Source: Massilia sp. CF038
GTDB lineage: Bacteria > Pseudomonadota > Gammaproteobacteria > Burkholderiales > Burkholderiaceae_D
Length of the DNA: 64,000 nt
Assembly (NCBI RefSeq): GCF_900129765.1
Contig: NZ_FQWU01000002.1
Coordinates: 1,798,001 to 1,862,000, forward strand
Direction of reading: 5' to 3'
The translations under genes were made by a program, and so were the position numbers. Under the pieces are notes generated by a model. It did no database searches and had not been told where the DNA came from. It saw only the letters and a program-made list of their open reading frames with translations. This document shows positions 45,775 through 57,941 of the stretch, in pieces; position 1 is the first letter of the stretch, and each line of letters opens with the position of its first letter.

Positions 45775-46908
45775 TCAACGATTGACTCTCTGGAACAATC
45801 CGCCAGGCAATCGTTCGACCTTTCCGGCCAGTTCCAGGGCCATCAAGGCGGCCAGCAGCTCGCCAGGCGGCATGTCCACGACTTCGGCCAGCATATCGCC
45901 ATGCAGCGGACCGTGTCCCATGTTCTCCAGCAGGGCTGCGTGGGGCGATTCCAGTACGGGCCCTGGCAAGGGCGCGGGGACATTCGCCGTCACCAGCGGC
46001 AACAGGGCCAATGCTTGCATCAACTCGGGCACGGTTTCAATCAGGCGCGCGCCTGAGCGGATCAGCTTGTGGCACCCCTTTGCCAGCGGCGCATGGATGG
46101 ATCCGGGAATGGCGAACACATCCCTGCCCTGCTCGACGGCAACGTGCGCCGTGATCAGGGAGCCGGACTCGGCAGCGGCTTCAACCACCAGCACGCCGCA
46201 CGACAGCCCGCTGATAAGACGATTGCGGCGGGGGAAATTGGCCGGCAGCGCCGCTGTACCCAGGGCATATTCACTGAGAATGCAGCCAGCCTCGGCAATG
46301 CGGTGCGCCAGCTCGCGGTTGCGCCGCGGATAAATGCGGTCCACACCCGTGCCCACCACGGCAACAGTCGACCCAGGTCCGCGCAAGGCACCTTCGTGGG
46401 CGGCACTATCGATGCCCAGGGCCATGCCGGAGACAATCGTCAAGCCTGCCTGGCTCAATGCCTGGGCGAAGGCCGTGGCGGTGGCCCGGCCTTGCACAGT
46501 AGCATTGCGGCTGCCCACAATGGCCAGCGCCGGCCCGGCCAGCAGGGCAAGGTCGCCCTTGGCGTACAGAAGCAAGGGCGGGTCGTCAATTTTGCGCAGC
46601 AAAGACGGGTAGGCAGGGTGATCCGGGGTAAGCACATGGTTGCCGGCCATGCTGCGCCAGGCCAGGATGGCATCGAGGCTGCGGGCCTGGGCCGCGTCAG
46701 GCGGGGTTAACAGGGCGCGCGCTGGCGCATCAGCAATATGCTCGCGCAAGGCTGCATGGCTGGCGGAAAAGATGGCTTGGGGGGAAGTGAAATGTTCCAA
46801 CAACCTGTTGGCGGTGAGGCACCCCACACCCGGGGTCTGCTCCAGACGGAGCCAGGCAACCAGGGATGGATCCTGGCTGACTGCGGGTGTGGGGTCCGTG
46901 TCTTGCAC
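45775..46908 (-). CDS. dprA: DNA-processing protein DprA
   Basis: Loads RecA on incoming single-stranded DNA during natural transformation. The 377-residue product has an N-terminal SAM/HhH-like part ('WLRLEQTPGVGCLTANRLLE'), the Rossmann-like core with 'LAIVGSRNATVQGRATATAF', 'IVSGMALGIDSAAHEGAL', 'VVGTGVDRIYPRRNREL', 'FPRRNRLISGLSCGVLVVEA' and 'AIPGSIHAPLAKGCHKLI', and a C-terminal winged-helix domain. It is downstream of the LysM protein by only seven bases. Presence of dprA alone does not show competence, as the gene is widespread. Confidence 0.96.
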   Translation of the reverse strand: MQDTDPTPAVSQDPSLVAWLRLEQTPGVGCLTANRLLEHFTSPQAIFSASHAALREHIADAPARALLTPPDAAQARSLDAILAWRSMAGNHVLTPDHPAYPSLLRKIDDPPLLLYAKGDLALLAGPALAIVGSRNATVQGRATATAFAQALSQAGLTIVSGMALGIDSAAHEGALRGPGSTVAVVGTGVDRIYPRRNRELAHRIAEAGCILSEYALGTAALPANFPRRNRLISGLSCGVLVVEAAAESGSLITAHVAVEQGRDVFAIPGSIHAPLAKGCHKLIRSGARLIETVPELMQALALLPLVTANVPAPLPGPVLESPHAALLENMGHGPLHGDMLAEVVDMPPGELLAALMALELAGKVERLPGGLFQRVNR

Positions 46909-46915
46909 GGCGATG

Positions 46916-47995
46916 TTACTCCGGTGAGCGAGCCAGATCGCCGACTTGTACGGGCTCGGTAACTTGCATAATCAGACCGTACGAGATTTTGTTGAACACC
47001 CGGAAAATAAACAGGGTGCCGTTTTGCTCGTCCGGCAACTTGATATTCTTGGGGCCACTCTTGGCCGTGGTATCCCTGATCGTTTTACCCAGAGTATGCA
47101 GCTGCAAGGTGGTACCAACATCGATTCCGTCAAGCGAACCGCGATTGATGCTGATAACTTCGTTTTGTCCGGCAAAGTTCACGCCCGAGTACACACCCAG
47201 CACGCGCGCGTCGACCATCTGGTCCGGTGCATGTGGCACATAGTTGCGGATTGCCGTTGGCGGCGCTGGCAACATGCGGTCGCCCACGGACATTTCCTGC
47301 TTGGACGAGGAGACGATCATGGTGTGCACTTCGGAACCTGGCTTGGCTTCAGCATGCACCTTGGCCGAACCCAGATACTGCGCTTCGTACGCGATGATCT
47401 TGTTGGTCACCGGGTCACGCAACGGGGCACCTGGGCGGAACACCTGGAACGAGCTCACGCCGTTCAGTTCGCCGCGGACATAGATCTTGTCGTCCTTGCC
47501 GAGGTTGACGTGCCCTTCCTGGGCAGCAACGATGCGCGGCGCAGTCTTGAGTTCGTCGCCTTCGATGATCAGAGGCTGGGTCAGGAATGGATCGATCACG
47601 CTGGACGGGATCGATGCAATCGCATCCTTGCCCAGGCCTTCGGTACGCAGTTGCGGCTGCAGACGGTTGTTGCCGTTGGCGCCGCCGTCGGAACCAGGCT
47701 TGTTCAGGGACAGGCGGCCATTGACGCGGTCAAAATACACGATCTGCCCTGGATAGATCCAGTGCGGATTCTTGATTTCATCTTTGTTCATGCCCCATAC
47801 CTGCGGCCAGCACCAAGGGTGGTCGAGGAAGGCGCCGGAAATATCCCACAGGGTATCTCCTTTGACCACGGTATGCTGATCCGGTGCATTGGCACGGAAT
47901 TCGCATTTTTTGGCGGCCTGGGCCGGGATGGCCAGAAGGCCGGTAAAGAGCGCTGCGACTGCAATGCGGGCGCTTACTGTGCTAAAATTTTTCAT
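46916..47995 (-). CDS. LysM-domain exported protein
   Basis: A 359-residue secreted protein. A signal peptide (about residues 1-27, ending AIPAQAA) is followed by a LysM peptidoglycan-binding domain near residues 40-90 ('HTVVKGDTLWDISGAFLDHP', 'QVWGMNKDEIKNPHWIYPGQ'). The rest is a beta-rich region without catalytic motifs known to me. The start at 47995 (MKNFSTV) is chosen over 48046 because it gives a proper signal peptide. It is the first gene of the LysM-dprA-smg run and divergent from def. This same placement occurs across betaproteobacteria, though the protein's role is unclear. Confidence 0.92.
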   Translation of the reverse strand: MKNFSTVSARIAVAALFTGLLAIPAQAAKKCEFRANAPDQHTVVKGDTLWDISGAFLDHPWCWPQVWGMNKDEIKNPHWIYPGQIVYFDRVNGRLSLNKPGSDGGANGNNRLQPQLRTEGLGKDAIASIPSSVIDPFLTQPLIIEGDELKTAPRIVAAQEGHVNLGKDDKIYVRGELNGVSSFQVFRPGAPLRDPVTNKIIAYEAQYLGSAKVHAEAKPGSEVHTMIVSSSKQEMSVGDRMLPAPPTAIRNYVPHAPDQMVDARVLGVYSGVNFAGQNEVISINRGSLDGIDVGTTLQLHTLGKTIRDTTAKSGPKNIKLPDEQNGTLFIFRVFNKISYGLIMQVTEPVQVGDLARSPE

Positions 47996-48279
47996 TGAGA
48001 TGTCCGTAAAGTGCGGCATTAACACGGAATTGCTAGCTGGACTCATTACCTTTACCAGCCAGAGGCGCCACAGACAGCACGTTGAAACGCGACCCTATCG
48101 ACGATTCTGGGGGCAAAGCTTGCCGAACTGGATCAAATTCTGCACATAAATCCTTGAACTAGCAAGACAAACCGCGATTTTGCCCCTGATCGACGTGTTG
48201 CGTTTTTGTTGTGCGGAAGCATTTTCCGCAGTTTTCCGTATCAAAAATTGAACGAATTGTTACCGAGTTAATAACACAT

Positions 48280-48822
48280 ATGGCAATACTGAATATTCTC
48301 CGCTACCCGGATGCGCGCTTGCACAAGGTTGCCAAACCCGTCACCGAATTCGGCGAACGGATCACCAAACTGGCCGCCGACATGGCCGAAACCATGTACG
48401 ACGCGCCTGGCGTCGGCCTGGCTGCCAGCCAGGTTGACGTACACGAGCAACTGATCGTGATCGATACCTCCGAGACCAAGGACGAATTGCGCGTGTTCAT
48501 CAACCCGCAGATCGTCTGGTCCAGCCCCGAAAAACAAGTCTACGACGAAGGCTGCCTGTCGGTGCCTGGCATCTACGATGGCGTCGAGCGCCCGGCCCAG
48601 GTCAAGGTCAGCGCCCTGGACGTGAACGGCAAACCGTTTGAACTGACGGCCGACGGCTTGCTGGCTGTATGTATCCAGCACGAAATGGATCACCTGCAAG
48701 GCAAGGTCTTTGTGGAATACCTGTCGCCGCTCAAGCGCAACCGCATCAAGGCCAAAATGCTCAAGGAAAATCGCGGTATCGAACGCGAAGCTGCCCTCAA
48801 AGCGGCCGGCCGCCGTTACTGA
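48280..48822 (+). CDS. def: Peptide deformylase
   Basis: Removes the formyl group from the N-terminal methionine of new proteins. The 180-residue product (from MAILN) has all three signature motifs: '[11 protein letters not shown]' (GxGLAAxQ), 'DEGCLSVPG' (EGCLS, metal cysteine) and '[11 protein letters not shown]' (HExDH, metal histidines). The ATG at 48280 is preferred to 48211, which lies in an implausible extension; no strong ribosome site is visible. fmt follows after three bases, so the two opposite formyl reactions are co-expressed. The 285-base region to the left holds the divergent promoters. Confidence 0.97.
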   Translation: MAILNILRYPDARLHKVAKPVTEFGERITKLAADMAETMYDAPGVGLAASQVDVHEQLIVIDTSETKDELRVFINPQIVWSSPEKQVYDEGCLSVPGIYDGVERPAQVKVSALDVNGKPFELTADGLLAVCIQHEMDHLQGKVFVEYLSPLKRNRIKAKMLKENRGIEREAALKAAGRRY

Positions 48823-48825
48823 TCG

Positions 48826-49782
48826 ATGAAAGTCGTCTTCGCCGGCACGCCCGAGTTCGCAGCAAGCGCCCTGCAGTCACTGCACCAGGCCGGCTTCCAG
48901 ATCCCGCTGGTCCTGACCCAGCCCGACCGCCCGGCCGGGCGCGGCATGCAAATGCACGCCTCGGCCGTCAAGCAGTACGCATTGGCCCATGGCATGGACG
49001 TGTTGCAGCCCTTGTCGCTGCGCATGGACAGCAAGGATCCCGAACGTGCGGCCCAGGCCGCTGCGGCGCACGCGCGTCTGCTGGCCACCGACTACGACGT
49101 CATGGTGGTGGCCGCCTATGGCTTGATCCTGCCGCGCAGCACGCTCGACATCAAACCCTGCATCAACATCCATGGTTCCTTGCTGCCGCGCTGGCGTGGC
49201 GCAGCGCCGATTCACCGCGCCATCGAAGCCGGTGACACGCAGACCGGCGTGACCATCATGGAAATGGAAGAAGGCCTCGATACCGGCCCCATGTTGCTCA
49301 TTGAAACGGTGGACATCGGCGCGCACGAAACCACGGGCGCCCTGCACGACCGCCTGGCCAGCCTGGGCGCCAGCATGATCGTCAGCGCACTGCGCCTGCG
49401 CGCTGAAGGCAAGCTGCTTGCCGTCCCGCAACCGGAACAGGGCGTGAATTACGCCGCCAAGATCAGCAAGGAAGAAGCGCGCCTCGACTTCAATCTGTCA
49501 TCGTCCGAGCTGGACCGTAAAATTCGCGCGTTCAATCCCTTCCCCGGCGCGCATGCCGAGGTGAACGGTGTAACCATCAAGATTTGGGGTGCCCAGCCAC
49601 TGGAAGCATCCAGCGACGCCCTGCCGGGGCAGGTCTTGGCAGCCGATGCGCAACATGGCATCGTGGTGGCGTGCAAGCGCGGTACCCTGCGCCTGACGGA
49701 ACTGCAGAAACCCGGCGGCAAGCGTTTGCCGGCTGCCGAATTCCTCAAAGGTTTCCCTCTGGCCGAACTCAGTTTCGACTGA
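48826..49782 (+). CDS. fmt: Methionyl-tRNA formyltransferase
   Basis: Formylates initiator Met-tRNA using 10-formyl-THF. It is 318 residues. The N-terminal transferase domain has '[19 protein letters not shown]', '[13 protein letters not shown]' and the catalytic '[20 protein letters not shown]' block (N-H-D triad: N and H here), continuing to '[17 protein letters not shown]'. The C-terminal OB-fold domain recognises tRNA. It begins three bases after the def stop. The convergent BrnA-like gene ends 19 bases further on. Confidence 0.98.
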   Translation: MKVVFAGTPEFAASALQSLHQAGFQIPLVLTQPDRPAGRGMQMHASAVKQYALAHGMDVLQPLSLRMDSKDPERAAQAAAAHARLLATDYDVMVVAAYGLILPRSTLDIKPCINIHGSLLPRWRGAAPIHRAIEAGDTQTGVTIMEMEEGLDTGPMLLIETVDIGAHETTGALHDRLASLGASMIVSALRLRAEGKLLAVPQPEQGVNYAAKISKEEARLDFNLSSSELDRKIRAFNPFPGAHAEVNGVTIKIWGAQPLEASSDALPGQVLAADAQHGIVVACKRGTLRLTELQKPGGKRLPAAEFLKGFPLAELSFD

Positions 49783-49801
49783 GCCGGCCGTTCTCCTTAC
49801 T

Positions 49802-50041
49802 TCAGTCTGCCTTGCCGCCGTTGGCGCGCTGGGCATCCATGTGTTCACGCAGGATCTGGTTGATGCGCGTCTGGTAGCCTGGGCCAGCCGACTTGAACCA
49901 GTTCAGCATGTCCACATCCAGGCGGATCGTCACGATCTGTTTCAGCGCCGGGTTGCCCACGGGGCGTGCGGCATTCTCGCCACCATTGTTGCTGCTCAGG
50001 GAAGCCTGTTCTGGCCAGGTCGCTTGGAAATCTTCGTTCAT
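49802..50041 (-). CDS. BrnA-like antitoxin, without a BrnT partner
   Basis: A 79-residue protein whose C-terminal half has the BrnA/DUF4415 ribbon-helix-helix pattern: 'KQIVTIRLDVDMLNWFKSAG' followed by 'GYQTRINQILREHMDA'. BrnA proteins repress their own operon and neutralise the RNase BrnT. BrnT normally precedes brnA, but the 221 bases upstream, up to metH, contain no BrnT-like frame, and fmt lies immediately downstream. The first ~35 residues are polar and probably disordered. It could be an orphan antitoxin or a small DNA-binding regulator. Confidence 0.78.
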   Translation of the reverse strand: MNEDFQATWPEQASLSSNNGGENAARPVGNPALKQIVTIRLDVDMLNWFKSAGPGYQTRINQILREHMDAQRANGGKAD

Positions 50042-50210
50042 GTGTTGCTCCTATATCATCATTTATTGCCGCGTGTATAGGATTGTGCTGGGACCATGTA
50101 ACGACAAGATTGCTGGCACGGCCCGTTTTGTATCGGCGTGTATCAAACCGGTTAAAACTTACACAAAGATACAAAGAAGCCCCCGGAAAAACCAAAGTTG
50201 CCTGATGACG

Positions 50211-50216
50211 TATAAT
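50211..50216 (+). promoter_or_regulatory. Likely -10 box of metH
   Basis: A consensus TATAAT 47 bases before the metH start. No good -35 is visible at the right distance (AAAACC at best), so the promoter may need an activator. I saw no SAH or cobalamin riboswitch motif in the 220-base region. Confidence 0.4.
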
Positions 50217-50262
50217 TTTAGGCCGCCCCAAGCCGGCCTCGACGTCCACTGAAAGCATCCCC

Positions 50263-54039
<3,777 letters not shown>

Positions 54040-54044
54040 CCCTC

Positions 54045-54150
54045 CACATCGCCCTCGCGGAGGCGGCGGTCCGACGACTCGGGGCCCATAGCACGCATGC
54101 GTGGCATGGGTCCCGAATCGTCGGACCGCCGCCTCCGCGAGGACGATGTG
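54045..54150. repeat. Long intergenic palindrome, copy 5 (longest arms)
   Basis: 44-base arms (54045-54088 and 54107-54150) with three mismatches, all tolerated as G-U pairs in RNA on one strand, around an 18-base loop starting TAGCACGC. The arm has an extra inner block (GGTCCGACGACTCGG) not found in the other copies. It lies five bases after the metH stop and ten before the convergent EAL-HDOD stop, in the right place to act as a bidirectional terminator. Confidence 0.9.
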
Positions 54151-54160
54151 TTGGGTGATT

Positions 54161-55459
54161 TTAAAGCGCGTAGCGAACGACTGTGTCGCTCCACTCGAAG
54201 GCGGCCATTTCCAGCTGCACCAATTCGTCGGTCGACAAGGCCAGGCCACGCAAGGCCGGTTCGACCTGGTCTTCCATCTCTTCCATCCGTTCGATGCATT
54301 CAGCCAGGTGCAGCAGCTCGCCAAAAAAGCCGCTGCGCGTGCGCAAGGCATCGGCCACTTCGTCGATCACCGGAATCTGGGCCACGATCTCGTCCATTGT
54401 CATGCCGAACAGCACATCCATCAGCGACATGATCCCCACCGTGAAGGCGACATCGGCAATGTTGCGCTGGCTGGGCCGCAGCTTTTGCGCCAGCAGCTCC
54501 AGCATGCGCCCGCGCGTGGTGGCCAGCATCAACAATGGCGTCATGCTGCTGCCGCGCCGCGCCGGTTCCGCGTACAGCATGATCTGCAGCCAGCGCTGCA
54601 ATTGGCGCCGCCCCAGCACCGACACAGCCTGGCTCAGCGAATCGATCTTGTAGCGAGCGCCCACTGCCGGGGTATTCACCAGCCGCAGCAGGTTCAGGGC
54701 CAGCGTCACGTCGCGTTTCACAGCACGTTCAATATCGATATTGTCCGCGTCGGAGGTGATCAAGGTCATCAGCTCCACCACCGCCAGCTGCGAAGGTGAC
54801 AGCTTGCGGCCAATCATCACCGACGGCTTGGCAAAATAGAAGCCCTGGAAGTAGTCAAAACCAAGCGCCAGGCAGGATTCAAACTCGGCCCGGGTCTCGA
54901 CTTTTTCAGCCAAAATTTTCTTGCCAGCCTTTTTGAAATTGTCGGCCAGTCGCGCCAATGCCGCCGGAGGAATGTCGCGCACGTTGAGCTTGATGAAATC
55001 CATCAGCGGCAACAACTGGCTCAGCTCGGGGGTATCGTGACCGACGTCGGACAGGGCAAACCGAAAGCCATGGCTGCGCAGTTCGGCAATGCGTTCAAGC
55101 AGCGGCGCGCTGACGCGCATGCTGTCGACGATTTCCAGCACCACCTTTTCGCGCGGCAGGAACACAAAGATGTCACTGATGAGCACTTCGGCATCGACAT
55201 TGATGAAGCCGAGCGCGTCGCCCATGGCCTTTTCCAGCCCCAGTTGGGCGGCGTGGGCAATCACGCTGGCGGTGGCCTTGATGTCGGTTTCAATCTGCGC
55301 GGCGGCGACGAGCGCATTACGAAACAGCATTTCGTAGCCGAACAGGGCCTGGTTTTTATCCAGGATGGGTTGCCGCCCAAGATAAAAGTCGCGCACGGGC
55401 GCGTGCTGGGTGTCGCTTGATGCGGTCATCGGTGAGAATTTCGTCTTGATTTTATGCAA
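54161..55459 (-). CDS. EAL-HDOD protein with degenerate EAL domain (YuxH-like)
   Basis: A 432-residue (422 if started at 55429) signalling protein. The N-terminal EAL fold (~25-220) is recognisable by 'FYLGRQPILDKNQALFGYEM' and 'KKILAEKVETRAEFESCLAL', but the catalytic residues are lost: YEMLFRN replaces the EAL motif and 'SDVGHD' replaces DDFG. It should therefore not cut cyclic-di-GMP. The C-terminal HDOD domain (~225-410) resembles the output domain of such regulators. This pairing is typical of YuxH/CdgJ-type proteins, which often affect motility. It is convergent with metH across palindrome copy 5 and has an AT-rich 57-base gap to the GATase gene upstream. Confidence 0.9.
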   Translation of the reverse strand: MHKIKTKFSPMTASSDTQHAPVRDFYLGRQPILDKNQALFGYEMLFRNALVAAAQIETDIKATASVIAHAAQLGLEKAMGDALGFINVDAEVLISDIFVFLPREKVVLEIVDSMRVSAPLLERIAELRSHGFRFALSDVGHDTPELSQLLPLMDFIKLNVRDIPPAALARLADNFKKAGKKILAEKVETRAEFESCLALGFDYFQGFYFAKPSVMIGRKLSPSQLAVVELMTLITSDADNIDIERAVKRDVTLALNLLRLVNTPAVGARYKIDSLSQAVSVLGRRQLQRWLQIMLYAEPARRGSSMTPLLMLATTRGRMLELLAQKLRPSQRNIADVAFTVGIMSLMDVLFGMTMDEIVAQIPVIDEVADALRTRSGFFGELLHLAECIERMEEMEDQVEPALRGLALSTDELVQLEMAAFEWSDTVVRYAL

Positions 55460-55516
55460 TAGCGCTAATGTACCTGAAAGCGCCAGATTGTTGTAGTTCT
55501 GATATTAACAAGGTTG

Positions 55517-56281
55517 TTACACAGGCATCCCGTCGACAAATACCTTCAGCTCGCCTGGCTCGAACGCGGTCCAGGCTTCATTGGTGGTCAAGGGCGCAGT
55601 GACGATCACGGCCACCCGGTCTTGCGGGGTGGTCACTTGTGAAAAATCGACACTGACGTCTTCATCCGACAGTTTGGCTGTCAGGAAGGGATACTGGCGC
55701 ACAACATAATGCAAGCTCGTCGAGCAGTGCGCAAACAGGGCCGACCCGTCAGATAGCATCAGATTAAAGGTGCCGTGAGCGGCGATGGCGCGCACCAGCT
55801 CGGCCAGGGCTGCGCGCAGCAGTGGTAGCGCTGGCGCGGTGTCGCCAAAACGGGTGCGCAGTTCCTGCAAAATGAAGCAGAAAGCCTGCTCGCTGTCGGT
55901 GCTGCCCACCGGGCGGTAAGGACCGTTGAGAGTGGGGGCAAATTCCTTCAGGTCGCCATTATGGGCAAACACCCAGTAGCGGCCCCATAGTTCGCGCACA
56001 AAGGGATGGCAGTTTTCCAGCGCCACATGGCCTTGTGTGGCCTTGCGGATGTGAGCGATCACATGTTTGGATTTGATCGGATAGCGCTTGATCAGTTCCG
56101 CAACTGGGGAATCGACAGCCGCCTGGTGATCGACGAAATGGCGCACGCCGGCGCCTTCGAAAAAAGCGATGCCCCAGCCATCGTGGTGGGTATCGGTGCG
56201 GCCGCCGCGCATGGCGAAGCCGGTGAAGCTAAAAACAATGTCTGTAGGGACATTGCAATTCATTCCGAGAAGTTGGCACAT
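55517..56281 (-). CDS. Class II glutamine amidotransferase (YafJ-like)
   Basis: A 254-residue Ntn-type amidotransferase domain protein. The nucleophile is the conserved cysteine after the start Met ('MCQLLGMNCNVPTDIVFSF'). Other family blocks are 'THHDGWGIAFFEG', 'VIAHIRKATQGHVALENCHP', 'WVFAHNGDLKEF' and 'GSTDSEQAFCFIL'. There is no synthase domain, as in E. coli YafJ, so it may hydrolyse a gamma-glutamyl compound; the substrate is not known. It lies on the same strand as the DUF3567 gene, with palindrome copy 6 between them. Confidence 0.92.
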   Translation of the reverse strand: MCQLLGMNCNVPTDIVFSFTGFAMRGGRTDTHHDGWGIAFFEGAGVRHFVDHQAAVDSPVAELIKRYPIKSKHVIAHIRKATQGHVALENCHPFVRELWGRYWVFAHNGDLKEFAPTLNGPYRPVGSTDSEQAFCFILQELRTRFGDTAPALPLLRAALAELVRAIAAHGTFNLMLSDGSALFAHCSTSLHYVVRQYPFLTAKLSDEDVSVDFSQVTTPQDRVAVIVTAPLTTNEAWTAFEPGELKVFVDGMPV

Positions 56282-56338
56282 GGGCGCCAGCTTAGCATAT
56301 GGGACTAATATCGCTGGGAGTAACGCCGGCGCACCATT

Positions 56339-56425
56339 ACATCGTCCTCGCGAAGGCGGGGACCCATGGCACGCGAACCAACTTCGGAAACGTGGAATGG
56401 GTCCCCGCCTCCGCGAGGACGATGT
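56339..56425. repeat. Long intergenic palindrome, copy 6
   Basis: 28-base arms (56339-56366 and 56398-56425) with one mismatch around a 31-base loop. The loop has the same length as copy 1 and matches it at 26 of 31 positions by my alignment, including CAACTTCGG and ACGTGGAA. It lies between two minus-strand genes (DUF3567 and the amidotransferase). Confidence 0.9.
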
Positions 56426-56434
56426 TGGCTTTTT

Positions 56435-56692
56435 TTAGTGGAGCAGGACGGGCTGGCTCATGAGGGAATCATAGGAACCGAGAAACTCGTCGATTTCTTC
56501 CATGGTGGGTTCGCTGGCGATGAGATTGTTGACGTCGCGCCGGAACGATTGTGCCAGCCGGCCGCCGATAAACGCTTCGCGGCGCCCGGATTTGTCGACG
56601 ATTTCATAGCCGCCAAAGCGCAAGGCTTCGAGGTTGTGGTCGGCGCCGAATTCAACCACGCTGTACTGCTCACTGTTATAAATCATGTTCAT
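56435..56692 (-). CDS. DUF3567 small protein
   Basis: An 85-residue protein: 'MNMIYNSEQYSVVEFGADHN', then 'GGYEIVDKSGRREAFIGG' and 'FRRDVNNLIASEPTMEEIDEFL'. This matches the DUF3567 family, which is restricted mostly to betaproteobacteria and has no known role. No signal or membrane segment. A short gap (67 bases) separates it from the CobW-like stump. Its presence helps fix the taxonomic assignment. Confidence 0.88.
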   Translation of the reverse strand: MNMIYNSEQYSVVEFGADHNLEALRFGGYEIVDKSGRREAFIGGRLAQSFRRDVNNLIASEPTMEEIDEFLGSYDSLMSQPVLLH

Positions 56693-56759
56693 GCTTGCTC
56701 CTTCGCTCGATCAGATTTTCAATCTCTGTTATAGGGAAATGGGGCTAACCGGACCGATT

Positions 56760-57152
56760 TCAAGGCAGGTGCAGGTCCGGCGTCAGTTCCAACAGCTGAT
56801 CGTATGGCGGTTGCTGCAGCCACGATCGCAACTGATCAAGGTGGTCTGGATTGGCCACGCCGATATACAACCGGTCGGGGTGCAATCGCAGGATCCGATT
56901 TAATGTTACACGCAAAACGAGATTACCGGTGCAGCACAGGCAAGCGGGCGCCACTCTGTGCACATTGAGCATTGCTGAAGAAACAAGAGGAGAGCGGCCG
57001 TCGGACAGCCCTTCGAGGATCAGGGCCACGCGCTGCCCCGGCACCAGGGCCGCGCCGATGGCGGCCTCGCGCGCCGCCACGCTGGGGCCGGTGACAATGG
57101 TCAGCAAGCATGCAGACGCTGCGCCGGCGGCCGCCGGCGGCGCCGCCATCAC
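56760..57152 (-). CDS. Small CobW/G3E-like protein lacking a working P-loop
   Basis: A 130-residue protein. The block 'LLTIVTGPSVAAREAAIGAA' sits where CobW/G3E GTPases have their Walker A (VTGFLGSGKTTL-type), but the GKT residues are gone. 'ACLCCTGNLVLRVTLNRILR' (C71, C73, C74) matches the CxCC metal site of that family, and 'HPDRLYIGVANPDHLDQLR' resembles the following region. It is less than half the usual length, with no C-terminal domain. Nucleotide binding is unlikely; metal binding by the CxCC is possible. The start overlaps the ntrX-like stop by four bases (ATGA), so the two are translationally coupled. The start is well supported by that overlap. Confidence 0.72.
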   Translation of the reverse strand: MMAAPPAAAGAASACLLTIVTGPSVAAREAAIGAALVPGQRVALILEGLSDGRSPLVSSAMLNVHRVAPACLCCTGNLVLRVTLNRILRLHPDRLYIGVANPDHLDQLRSWLQQPPYDQLLELTPDLHLP

Positions 57153-57865
57153 TGGCCTTTTTTGGCCAGCTTGCCCGGCTCGACGCCGAGTTGCTTGAGT
57201 TTGCGGTACAAGTGGGTGCGTTCCAGGCCGGTTTTTTCCGCCACGCGTGTCATCGAACCGCCTTCGCGGCCCAGATGGTGTTCGAAATACATGCGCTCAA
57301 ACGCATCGCGCGCTTCCCGCAGCGGCAAGTCAAACGACAGCGAGAAACCATGGCCTTCACCCGCCGGCAAGCCGCCAATGCGCACCGGCATCGAAGCCGG
57401 TGCCTGAGCCGCAAACAGGGCGCCGGCAGTGCTGCTGGTCTCTTCGACCTGCGGCGCCATCATGGGGCGCGGGGCGATGGCCGGCGCCCGCACCGCTTCC
57501 TGGGCACGGGTCAAGCCTTGTTGAACTGCCTTCAGTAGTTTTTGCAGAGCAATTGGTTTTTCCAGGAAGTTGAGCGCGCCAATCCGGGTTGCCTCCACTG
57601 CCGTGTCGATCGTTGCGTGGCCCGACATCATGATGACAGGCATCGTCAGCAAGCCATCGCGCTGCCATTCCTTGAGCAAGGTGACGCCATCGGTATCGGG
57701 CATCCAGATATCGAGCAGCACCAGATCGGGGGCGCCTGCATTGCGTGCGTCACGCGCCTGCTGGGCGTTTTCAGCCAGCTGAATCGCATGGCCTTCGTCG
57801 CCCAGGATTTCCGAGAGTAGCTCGCGGATGCCCATTTCATCATCAACTACGAGTATGTTTGCCAT
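57149..57865 (-). CDS. Response regulator with Fis-type DNA-binding domain (NtrX-like, no AAA+)
   Basis: A 238-residue regulator. The receiver domain (1-~120) has phospho-acceptor D52 ('LVLLDIWMPDTDGVTLLK'), the conserved Thr/Ser in 'VIMMSGHATI' and Lys in 'NFLEKPIALQKLL'. A Pro/Ala-rich linker (~125-175) follows, then a Fis-type helix-turn-helix at the end ('MTRVAEKTGLERTHLYRKLK'). The sigma54-activating AAA+ domain of classical NtrX is missing, so it probably acts without sigma54. It lies 76 bases downstream of the NtrY-like kinase and overlaps the CobW-like gene. It should be its partner regulator. Confidence 0.92.
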   Translation of the reverse strand: MANILVVDDEMGIRELLSEILGDEGHAIQLAENAQQARDARNAGAPDLVLLDIWMPDTDGVTLLKEWQRDGLLTMPVIMMSGHATIDTAVEATRIGALNFLEKPIALQKLLKAVQQGLTRAQEAVRAPAIAPRPMMAPQVEETSSTAGALFAAQAPASMPVRIGGLPAGEGHGFSLSFDLPLREARDAFERMYFEHHLGREGGSMTRVAEKTGLERTHLYRKLKQLGVEPGKLAKKGQ

Positions 57866-57941
57866 CTATGTACGCCTTCCTGATGTGGCCCGCGACTGCG
57901 GCATTGCAGCTCTTAGCCACTATTCTATTCGTGATCAGCAC

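Noticed and set aside
50042-50262. SAH or cobalamin riboswitch upstream of metH
   Set aside because: Neither the SAH-aptamer core nor a B12-box-like sequence is visible. The hairpin-forming GGCCGCCCCAAGCCGGCC near 50220 is too small to stand as a riboswitch.
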